A stretch of DNA of 64,000 bases from Ancylostoma caninum (taxonomy: Eukaryota; Nematoda; Chromadorea; Rhabditida; Ancylostomatidae): the NCBI GenBank assembly GCA_037903475.1, contig JBAJFG010000131.1:1-64000 (forward strand). Direction: 5' to 3'. This document shows, piece after piece, positions 11,652 to 23,600 of the stretch; the first letter of the stretch is position 1, and each line of letters starts with the position of its first letter. A program made the translations under genes and the position numbers. The notes below the pieces were generated by a model that made no database searches, was not told where the DNA came from, and saw only the letters and a list, made by a program, of their open reading frames with translations.

Positions 11652-14600
11652 GCGAGTCAGCTTGCTACCACGTATGTCCAATACGCTCCTGGATCCAAGC
11701 AAATTCGCCTTCATTGCCCTTTCTTAGACGAGATAACGCGTCCAGACTAGTAACGCTGGTTCCAGCTCTGAATTTGCAGTGCACTTTGTTCATGTGCCGG
11801 AGCAAGTTCTAGGATTCAATAAGTCCGTGTGCCATCGGTGCCTGCTTTTTTCGCCCAGCCAGCCCCATCCTGAAATCCGCCGCCTCGAATTAGGGTCTCG
11901 GGGCCGATAATTTGAGCGTTCGTGGCGGCGCACATTCCACCTGAGGGCATCAAGATTTCATTCTTGAAATTCGTATACGCTCCCGGCAATTATTCCATTT
12001 CATTTCAGCTAATTCGCAGTAGTCCTCAAAAAAAGGAGAAAAAAGTGGAGAAAAAGGTGTAGGAATCGTGCAAAGAATTTTTAATTTAAGGAATGCGACA
12101 CTCTGCACAGAACATCCAGGGAGACCATCTGTGGAGGAGAGGAAATCCTTTCCAAGCAGCAGGTGATTTGTGTTCATAGTTGATGAAATACTCAGAACTC
12201 TATCGGAATCGCGGGTTTCAGTGCCAGTACTGCCAAATATTACGGTAAATTCAACAGTGACAGGGTAATCACTTTCATATTTATTGATGTATTATTAAAT
12301 ATTTGTGCACAATTGTGAAATAGCTCAAAAAACAAATCATTGCTCGTCCTTGGGTACATGAACTCCTTAGCAAAATTACACTTTTCAGTTTTTGAAAAAA
12401 AAGCCGAAAGGGTGCCGATTGAAGAAACGAAATTGTGAAAAAGCCGCCACTTAACAAAATTTGTCCAACTTGTGCCAATAACACGAACATTGCTGAGAGA
12501 AGGCCGTATTAGCAAAGCACTTGCAAAAAAATCGCTGCACCTCACCAAAAAACTATAACGTTGTCCTGCTCCAAATTCGGTTACCCACCATTTGCAGACG
12601 ATGCTGTTCTGTTCATGTTGAAAAATCAGGGGAGTGGCCTAATTAGTGGTGTCCAGATAGTCGAGTACGGTAGACCTCTGTCCACAATAATTGGGCCGTG
12701 AAGCCCAGTCACTCCACCATCATCTTGTCAAGGTAACGACCACAAGAAATTTTCCACGATCGGATCCAGCCGCATATGAGAAAGAATACCCAACGAGAAG
12801 TTGAGGAAAGAACATAGGAAGTGCTGTCTCACGGACCAGGTCGGACAAAATTGTCATTATCAAACTACTACCAAGCTTCCATCGTTAAGAAAAAGTGCAG
12901 AAACTGCCGAAAAAAGTTGTGGCCCGCATAACCACCTGTTCCAGCCCCAAAGCGCAGTGACGTCTTTCAGGAGGGACCTCGTTCCCTGCGTGGACAATGA
13001 GGAAGAGTAACTGAGTATACATACGTGACCGTGGGCACAGCTTTGGTTGAGCGTCCTGCTAGTGTTTTGAAAATGAATTTTGTTTTGTACCAAAACGCGC
13101 ATTGACAGTTCAACAACCGAATGTATGATAAATCTCGGCTTAGAAATGACAGTGGTTTCTCCTTTGCATGAATTTTGCGCTCATAATCGAATGAATTTGA
13201 AAACTTTTCAATCATTTTGAATTTATGAGTCGAAATTCGTGGAAAATAGTGTCTTGAAAGACCACATGGAACTTGTGTTCCGCCCACCCCCAACCTTGAA
13301 AGACATTCTCTCCTTTATTCGCATGTACGAAAACAGGTGTCATGAAATAAATTGCCGATATTGGTCTACAGAGAAAATATGCGTGCTCCAAGGCGCAGTG
13401 TTCATGGTCATATGCTGTGGATGTGGCGAAAAGTGAGTTGGTGGACCAATGAGACCACTGAAGGCCGCTGAAGGTTGGAAGAGCACAGTAGAGCGCTTTT
13501 ACAACCTCTTACAGACGGCTTCCTAGCGAAAGGATAGTTTTTCACAACATCGTACCATCAGGAAGTGACTCAGCAACTACCAGTGTCCACGGTCTGCGTG
13601 TTGCATCGTCATCTAGCTAGAACTTCGGGGGGAAAACAGTAGAAGCGTGAAAAATCAGAAGGCACGAGCCAGAATTAAATAATAGGGGTAAGCAGGAGGA
13701 AGTATTGGGGCTAATCGCACAATTAGACTCGTTTTCCATTTGAGGCGTTCTGATTCTGGTACCCCTGACTCTATTGCTGCGAACAAAAAAGGAGTTGAGG
13801 TCCGTCTCTGTCCCCGACGCTCTTCTCTTCCTTTCTCAGTGAGATTTCTTTGTATAGATGCAGACTAATGTGTTGGTATTGTAGTTGGATTAAGTATCAA
13901 CGTCCTGTCGCACGGTATCGTTGCTAATTAGATCGTTCGTCGCTGTATCTGATGATAACAACAGTCTCAATAAAACAAGAAGCTTGAATCTCAGTTATTT
14001 TAAATCCATAGTGTTCGTAGTGTCTCGATGGGAAGGCTACAACCTCTCTACGGAAGTAAGTATGTTCAGGGTGGGCCAAAGATACGGTAGCAAACAAAAG
14101 GTCGATCAGAAAAAAGATTATCAGAGTTATTTGGATCTTAATTTTTATTGTCACATGATTTATATTCAATAACTCCCAACGAACATAATAGATGAAAACA
14201 TCTAGAAATATCCTTCATCTGCTAGGAATCAGTGCCCTAGACATCAAATGAAGTCGCAAGCCTCGGCGCCCCAAATGCTTGCGCAAAAATTTATCTCCTA
14301 TTTTTGAAGTTTCTTACTGGACTTTCCCAACCCTCAAAGGGTTCCTAGGAAGCTTATGTCTCAGGTACCGGGAAAATCCACTAACACATTTGTTCGAGTT
14401 TTGTGCAATCGAGTGGCCGCTTGACAAAACCTGTAGGCCCTAAAATTTATTGTTTCCCCTGTTCTGAACCAGACGAAACCTAAGTTCCTGAGCCCTCTCC
14501 TGGGAAAACGTCCGGGGACGGGCTCCTAACTAAACCTGACTTCAAGGGAGCACATGCTCGTTTTAGAGCAAAACTCGTCTTGTTACTGTATTTATGGCCA

Positions 14601-17600
14601 ACCCTGTACATGAGTAAGGACGTGGTGTATTGACATACATATTAAACGTTGACGGTCACTATGAATTCTTCATCGACTGATCCCCTGCGGTGATAAATAC
14701 AATGCACTTTAGCTCTTGAAAATGTGGACAAATCAGTTTCATTTTGAGAGCTAGCAGGTTGTACGACACTTATTAACCGTCCAGTTATAGTAGCCTTGAA
14801 GCCAAAGGCAGTAGTTTTCCCACTGTGCGGTAATGTAGTACCGAAAAGTCTAACAACTGTGGAATAAAATAAAATTTTCAGTGCGAAGTGGTGTGCAAGT
14901 CACGGACATCCGGCAGTCACTTCTTATGGCGCATGGCCGATGGCGCTCCCTGTCAAGCCGACAGCAACCGTGCCGTTTGCAGTCATGGCACATGCCAGGT
15001 AAATGCTTCAGCATTCTAGGGTTTCCTGATGCTGACAAGATTCCGGGACTTCTGGAGCATTCAAATAACGTGTTGTGAAATATTTGCTGCCTTTAGAGAA
15101 AAATTTCTTATAATCTGTTCCAGTTTTCACTTTTTTCTGGAGGGGAGGAGGGGGTTCAATATGGCATAGCGTAGCACATGATGAATAAGGAACATCGAAC
15201 AGCACCAAAGAAAAAACTATGCAAGAATTATCTAAAAACCTTAGGAGAGCTGTTACTACAAATATTACTGTTAAACTTGTGTCGGGAAACATATGAAGGA
15301 ATCTTGGTTCTCAGAACGGTAATAATCCCCTGTTTAGAATTTGTTGCTAAAAAACGTAGCAGTTTTTTTCGAATAGATTCCTCTCTCGTAAAACATATAC
15401 AGTTTACCAGAAATGAAAACTTTGAAATTTAGCTAGATTCATGAGGAAAGCCTCTGAAAAACTATTCTATGAGTTTTTCCAGCCATTCTTACTAGGCTTC
15501 TTTTCTTGTGATCGGTAAAAAAGTGCATTTTTTCAACATAACAGCTCTGAAACAGCCTTCAAAAATTCGACGAAAAGCTGATTTAGAATGTTCCGTATGA
15601 ACGCTATGCCTATAACTCGAAGCAAACGACAAACAGTAAGACTCGCGGGGTCGGGTGCTACACATGATGTTTTACAATTGAATGTGGATCAGGAATGAGC
15701 GGAATTCTAGGTTTCGGAAGTCGGAAGTCCCTCAATTCTGGCACCATGAAAACATTTAACTTTCAGATTGGTGGAGAATTGGTGGTAGCTGAGTTGTACG
15801 AGATCACAGATGCTGTTTTTGCTGCCCCAAATCTTCTGTTTCAAGCTTTTCATAACTTCCGACGACCGACTTCTGGTCGTTCTGAATACTTCTGCTCATC
15901 CCTAATGCACATGATATGCAGGGAGGCTCTACGGTCCACAGAATGTCACAATAAAAGCTGTAGCAAATTGCTTGCTATATCACCAGAACATACCCCGCAA
16001 AATGTGAGCCAACCTCCTTCTAACCCAAAATTCCTTTGAAAAGGGCTCAAGCCGCTGAATTCTAGGCGCAAGAAGTAAGACACATTTATAAGACCGAAAA
16101 AAAAGCAACACTTTTGAAGGGCTTCTTATTCCTTCAGCCGTTTCGGTGTTCGGACCTCAAGTATAGCAGCGTTCTCTCAATATTTTGTTGGATACTGGAA
16201 TTGAGCTGTAAGAATTTGGTGAAGAACTTTGGAGAATTACGGTAAAAAATTGTTTGAGTGTCATGTTCATGTCTGGCTTTCAGCGGCTCAGGTTCCCCTA
16301 TTAGTCAAGTGCTTCGGGTCAGATGAAACACCCATTCCGAAAACTATGTGAAATCTAGCTATGAGCCTTTATTGAGAATTTTTACTGTGCTGTTGGCACG
16401 CAAAGATCCCACCAGGATTGCGAGATTGCGGCTTGGAACCTTCATGTACAGTGTTGTCGTCGACGAATAAGCTGGTTTCAAACCGGTGATTCCCTGATTC
16501 AATCCGCATGGAAACAGTGTTCCTCAAACAAGTTATAAATCTAGAACACTCATATTCTACATAGAAATTCAAATAGTGAGGATCTGTGAGCGTGTGGCAT
16601 GATGAGGTTTCAATGAATTGGTTTACAACACTTTGTATGACTTCGGCAACCCTTGGATGCGTGCATTTCACACCTTTACCGCCTTTGTAACGTTTTCAAG
16701 GTTTAATGGCGAGTTTCGATAATTTCTTGAATTTCTTCCCTCAGATGGGTGTTTACCAAATAAGAACGTCAATCTAATACATATGCGGCTTAAATATTAC
16801 TGCAATTTTTCGCTGCAATGATTCTTCATCTTGTCTGCACTATAACATTTTATTAGAGAAAATTGTCTACAGCTTCCTCTCCCACAGAACCTTTGTTATT
16901 CTTCGGTCACCTTTTGCCTATATGTGAATTCCAACACTGGCAAGATATTATCCATTTGTAGGATAATAAATTGCTGATCGTGATTTAGGATTGACTTCAA
17001 TAAATCTTAGGCTCTCTGCTCCTTCAACGAAGCTGCGATCATCGAGACCTCAAATTTATACCTGACATTATTCCTCTTCGCATGTTTACTTTTAACTGTT
17101 TTGAATTGCGATTGATTTTAGACGGGTTTCACTTCTGATTCCTCCTGAATGTCCCTTTTTTGATGGAGACCCCTCTTTTCTGCCAGCCTCATTTCAAAGC
17201 AACACCCACGGAAATCCTCGTCTCAACGGTTTCGTCAGTGTCATTATTCTCTGAATGTAAAGACAGCATCGAGGCACAAATCACAGCGAAAACACCATCT
17301 ATGTACTCGCATTTAGCAGAGCATTACCTAGGATCAGCTGGAATTGTAACATATGATGTCGTACGAATTCTCACGCTTGAACTAGACCTACATGGAGGGC
17401 AAAAACGCCAGATATCAGCTGCTTTATGACCCATCTGCCATTCCCTGAACGTACTTTAGCATTTAAAACACCTCTTCTGGTTTTATTTTCGCTTCCAGTT
17501 AGCTAGTTCCCGTTCCGTTTTCTTCGTAAATCCTACAACTCTCGCCATTAATTTTTCTACTAAGCGAATTTGTTTTCCGAAATCTGATTTGACTTCAGTT

Positions 17601-20600
17601 TTTTATTCTTGGTTCATCTTGTGACTTCTTGCTTTTTTTAGTATCATCATCATTTATTACGGTGCATAAGGCACACGCATGAAAAAAAGTAGCTTATCTA
17701 TTTCTTGTTGCGCTTCTCTTGATGCTTATTTCTTTTGGTCTGTTCCACAAAAGACGCAAAACAATCCAAGTAGGTGGTCGCGGGAGAAAAAAGGTAGCAA
17801 AAAGCGATATCATCGATTTTTTTCCTTTCGATTGACACCCCAGGGCTTGCGCCAACTCTACCCGACTTCTGTTGAAGCAGTGAGTAGGGAGCCTGTAAAA
17901 GATAGAAAATTCTCAGTTTTGATAAGTTTCGGAGGCTCAGCGGTGTTCAACGCACTCTAGGCCACATTCTCGAGGTCGAAGTATTCCGTGGCTGCTCCTT
18001 GTCCGTGGATATTGCATATTGAAAGCATGTACAGATGCGTAGCTTAAGATAAGGGAACATTATGAACATCGTCCATTTGTTTGGGTTATTGTGCTTGTTT
18101 TTCGTTTGGAGCCATGACTTTCAGGGGTAGAAATGCGATAAAGACTGGGAAATTCCGAATTTAATGGAGCTCTGGTGTAGTTCTCTGCTGAGACCGAATA
18201 GAGTGCGTAACACCTCCAGATGCTCTGGAGGTGTTACGCACTCTATTCGGTCTCAAAGACACTTTTTGCCTTCTGCCAGCTTTTCCTGAGGCGAAGATGA
18301 AGTGGTCCTCGACTGATGTGAATCTCCGTCTTGTACTGTCAAATTACGTTTGTATTAGTCCGTCTGGTCAACATATGCCGTTAGCTGTCAAAGCCTCAAG
18401 AGCTCTCGTGCTTTTCTCTTTTCAAAAGGAAAACTTTAAAAGCGTTAATGACCTATTTCTGCCAGCTGCACACATTTGTGAAAACTCTCGTTGTGAACTA
18501 ACGTGTAGGGAATTTCCGCTGTCGCGAGAACGGAAAGATAAATTCGAGAAATTCTTGGATACGTCTAACACCACAATATTCGAAGATCTCTGGCATAATC
18601 CGACGTCAAAGTCGTCAGTTTTTGACTTTCTTAGCTAGACTCTTATTTTGGAGAATTGAGATTGCAGAGGATGTCACACTAGCGTCTATATTCTATTCAA
18701 GCAGTCGTAGCCGCTAAATTTTCGAAAAGATGAAAATGCTTATAACAAATGTGTTTGATCGCATGGACAACTTCGGGTTACATCTATAGTTTCTTTGTCG
18801 AACTTAGCATTGAAAGTGATTATTGGATTAAAAAGACAACTTTATTTATTCCTTAAAGTATCTTAGAGTTCAATAATCACAAGGAAATCGAATAAGAAGC
18901 TGGGAATTCCCGTGCATCAAATAGGAGGTCTATATATTTTTTTGAGAAAAGTTTTGGTTACGATCCAAGAGTAGTCTTACACTGGGGGTGAAGGGAGGGG
19001 GTAGAGAGAAAAGGTCTTGGAAGAAACTAGGTGAAAATTTTTTAGTGATCACGTTGTGGTTTCTGCTTTGATTTATCTTCATTCTCTTAGAAGTGCGTAT
19101 TTGCGAGTTTTGTAATTGCAAAATGCGTTTTGTTCCTTAGATCTTTACGAAATATTTGGCCTCTTGGAGACCTTTTTCTACTTCTTTCCGAATGTTTTTA
19201 ACATTTATTTTTCGCCTTAGCTGAGAAGGTTCAGGTATTCTCATTTGGACATAATTCCTGGTACATAGTACATGTTGTTCTAGGATGCGGATATAAACGT
19301 CCCCTTAGCTTCGATCATACGCCTTAGAACAAAATTCTATGTAGCATTTTATGCCTAAGTAAAATACATTTTTACCCGTTGCTCTTCTGAAAAAGTGAAG
19401 AATCTAAACGCCTTCTTCAGATCTAGGGACAAGCTAACGAATGAAAGGAAGTGACGGAACCTCACTTGATTAATTAAAGGGGAATTATTTCATGAAGCTC
19501 TGAGGTACTGTGACATACTCAGGCCCACCGTAAAATCTCCTATATTTTGTTGTTTCCGTAAAAGAAATTGTGAAATTTTTTTTCAATGTCTTCGTAAAGA
19601 GGTTCTTTCAAAATTAAATCTATCATTTGTCACCTATAGCACACTGATTTTATTATCGCGGCACCAAATTATTTAAATAATTATCTGATCAATCAACTAA
19701 TCGATAAAAAGGTACTAATTTAATTTTCAGTGGCTTTGTTTCCTTTACGTGTTCTTGCCTTATCTTCTTTCCAGTCTTTATTCCTGTCTCAAAAGAAGGA
19801 TTATAATCAGACCCATGCAAATTGTGGACTTTTACCGTAAACCGTTCAATCCAGGTCGTTGGATGTGACGACGTCATCGGCTCCTCGCTCAGATTTGACG
19901 TCTGCGGCGTTTGCGGAGGTAGAGGCGACAGCTGTGATAGCGCTCAATTCACATGGAAGGAATCAGGTGAATTGAAGCGAGAAATTCTGAAATTGACAGT
20001 TCAATTGCTGTTTTCAGAATGTACGAAAGTTGGGTTGTTTCAGGAGAATTCACAGAGTGTCCATCATCATGCACACAGGCTGCTCGCGACTTCCACGAAG
20101 GAAAGGAAGACGACGTGCGCGAGTCGCGCGCCATCGTCGTTTGTGTGAACGCTAACACCGGTCGTGTAGTCCCAGAACGGCTTTGTGCGGATCGGAAGCG
20201 GCCGCCGACGAAGACGAGGCCGTGTCCGTTGCTCATCTGTCCGAGCAGGTACTCTTTGAGAACGTTCTCTGAAATTTCTGCTTTCCCGCTATTTATGTGG
20301 TCCCTTTGGTTTGACCCTATTTGAACGGGAGATGAGTAGGCAAAAACGCCTCCGATTTAGCGCGGAACCGATGGTCATTTATACACCAAATGGGCGAAAA
20401 GAGGCTGAAGACCATGTGCGTTCGGCGAGGGTTCTCACGGGTCCCGTTCTAACCCCTGGCAATTAATAACGGGGCTTTGTTTGTGGTGCCTGGCCGGGAG
20501 TCACAGAATCATGACCACGGCATGTTGGTCCCTTCATCCCTCGCGCAGCGGAGGGCGAGGTTCAAGTGTTTGTCGATTTTCATAAAACAGCTGGCAGAGG

Positions 20601-23600
20601 CGCACGCGAACATAAGTGCTTGGAGACGTACGGGTGGGTCGAGTGACAATCGCAGTTGTACTGGTAGAAGCATATCAACAGTTATGTCAATTGAAAATGA
20701 TAATGGCAAGGACTTTCTTAATGTACTGCCATTTGTTTTTTTCCCGAGTATCAAGGAACATTTCTGCCGACTTTCCAAAGTTCTCCCAACTTCTGGTCGA
20801 AAAAATAGGTTTGTCCAAGGAAAAGGAGGTTTTTTTCCAGCTGGTTTTTTTTACTTTCGGAGATATTGCAAGTTCGTGGAGAAATGGGATAATTAGGTCG
20901 TGTAATCGAAACCGTTTAATACATCGAATTATTCTATTCGAATTTTCGAAACGGGCAACAATTCGGATGTTTGTTAGAAAGGGCAACGTCAAAGCATAAT
21001 AAAAATACCTGCAGGACTTCTTTATTTGGAAAACCAAAATTTTTTGAATTGATTTTGCTGTCGTGGCTGCAATGTGAGCATGCGTTTGTGCTCAACCGGT
21101 TGAGCACTCGGTCTCACTTGTCATCATTGTGTAAAACCATGCTGTTGTGTCCGAGTTTTTTTTTTGGTAAATAGATCTCTTCAAACACGAATTGAATGCC
21201 TTAAATTGTCTTCTTCAAAGAACTAGCCGAATCAAAGGTTTTAGTCTCATTACCTCACCTTCCCTCACCTTTACCCCTCATCTCACTTCCCCCGCCGTCG
21301 TTGAGATCTCAACAACTACACAGCTTTTTGGGAAAGTTACGAATTGCTAGTACAAGTTATCCGCGGAATTGGCCCTCGTAAGAAATTCTGGAAGAAACTG
21401 AGGAAAAAGCGACAAGAAAAATGGCCATCGACAAGTCGGAATAATTGCCCAGCTGACAATCTGCCCGCTGCGCTCTGATAGATGGCGTCAAGATGCACTG
21501 CTTTGGCTATCCTTCCCTGCAGCAGCAAACAAAGGAAAAAAATTGAAAGGCGGGCCGCTTCAGGCTGTTGCACGGAATCACCGCTTTTGATTTAAGAGCG
21601 GCATCTAATTCGGGTTTCGGGATCACGTCCAGATCCCGGGTTAATACTCGTTACCATTGGGTACAAAATCACTCCTCCTTATAATGATATATCCTGATCC
21701 AGGACAAGCGTGCTATCTATCCTCCCTATCTTTACATACACCATCGGACTTTTACTCATGCCTGAAGGGGTACAGCGATGAATAAGTTTACCCATAGTAA
21801 TCACCCACCACACTCAACCCCAAAGTTTGCCTTCTTTTGGGCATTCATCGAAAAGTTTACCCCCAGTTCACTGTGTAAAGTCGAAGTAAACTTTACCGGT
21901 AGCTATATCCAAGGTTATGAGAATACCTATGATTTCAATGATGCATGACTGGCCATCCCGGATGCTTCTTGATAGAATGAGTGGTATCACACAGATAGGT
22001 AGCAGCTGGGTATACAGACAACAGGGCAGATGGGTGCCAGTTGAAGGATAAAATCAGCTGCTTCAACACGTTGTTTATTTATTTATGTTATTTATGTTAT
22101 ATATCATGACAAGCCACAATGCAGCCCTTCGCAAGGAAGGTAAAGAAATTAAGAAGGTACCATAGAAAGGTCATGGAAGGCTCGAAAAACTGGTAAAATT
22201 ACGGATTTAGACTGCGGGCTGAAATGGGTAACCTCATCATCTTAATCTTGATGCATCATCGTAATCTAGACACATCCTGGTTCATATTAAAATTATGACA
22301 TTATCGTAGGCGATGATACTATTGTTGTAGGTCTCTCTTTTGCTGTTTCCATTTCCTCTCATCAGCTTAGGATAATATCAGAGCGGCATGAATGAAGACT
22401 TCGAGTCTTTTCCCCCATGTAGGATTCATGGAAGCAATTTTCGGATTTATTTCGCCTTAATCTTATCTTCTCTAAAAGGCAACAGGCACTCATGCTCACA
22501 AAATGCTGATCTCGGATGTGTCATTGGAAGGATTGGTAATCTAAAAACTGTGCGTGGGATTACCCAAACGTAGATCCTAGGCATATACATTGTCATGTAT
22601 GGATAGACATGTTGGTGGGTGCCGGGTAATGGTAAAGTTGGACACGTTAACGAGTTTACCACGGGTGATCTCGTTGATGCATTAAGACTCCGCCATATTT
22701 TTTTCAGCACAAAATCTAGAAATTTCAAGGCCCGAGTGAAAACTTTGCAATGAGCTGGAATGTCTACAGGAAATCGTAATGAAGTGGGTTTGTTCACACG
22801 CGCGGCACCACCTGTATGAACAGGTCTGGGCAGTAGACTGGAGAGTCAAATGAGAATGGTGTTATCAGTGTAATGTGTGGATGTGCAGACAATCAGAATG
22901 CGTCGCGTGCGAGCGGGTATACTCCGTCAGCGTCTCCTATAATAGCCATGACCTTATGCCAGCTATATCCTATAAAAGGTCTGCTTGTTGCGTTCCATGA
23001 AACCGTGGTGTTTCATCCCCTCTCCCTCATCCTTCGCTCTGAATACGTGGCTATAAACCCCGATGTAAACTTTTTATCACGCATTGATGGAGATATGAGC
23101 TCCAACACATTCGTCTATTGCCACATGAACATTTGTCAGATGCTCTCGACAACATCAGCATTATTGACATTACATTTGCTGTACTATAGATACGATTTTT
23201 TGCCAGCGCTCACTATAACATGCTGACTAGTCGAGGAGATAGAGGCAGTTTCACCGGATCCGAGCGTAAGTCGAGCGTCAGACGCACACATCAACATGTG
23301 AAGAATTTTCCGTGAGGTCAAAGTGGCATGCAGAATGAAAATGCCGAACCACCGCCGCGAGGTTGCGAACGCGTGCGTCTGAGCTGCGACTATGTCAATT
23401 CTTCCCCCTATAGACGCACGTGGCTGGTCGTTCCATTTCTATTTTAGTAACCTTCTGTGCGTCTCCCGGATATGAAGGACTTAGAAGAAAATGCGCTCTA
23501 TCGCCATTTTTTGACCAACCCATGGTTAAGCAAAACACTTGAACAGGTTGTAATTCTGGGTTTGTAGAATTTCGAGTAAAAGCTGGTTCATTTCCAACCG

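Larger units (their letters stand above)
14999..19854. other. madd-4 intron
   Basis: A 4.9-kb intron separating two halves of one cysteine-rich module. It contains the repeat block at 15690-15908 and a perfect hairpin at 18189-18255. Several open frames of 60-135 codons show no recognisable domain. Confidence 0.6.

Noticed and set aside
18189..18255. Hairpin as a microRNA precursor or a bacterial terminator
   Set aside because: A 3-base loop and perfect pairing do not fit a microRNA, and the organism is not bacterial.
18231..18638. 135-codon frame starting in the right arm of the 32-bp hairpin
   Set aside because: No recognisable domain; lies wholly within a madd-4 intron.
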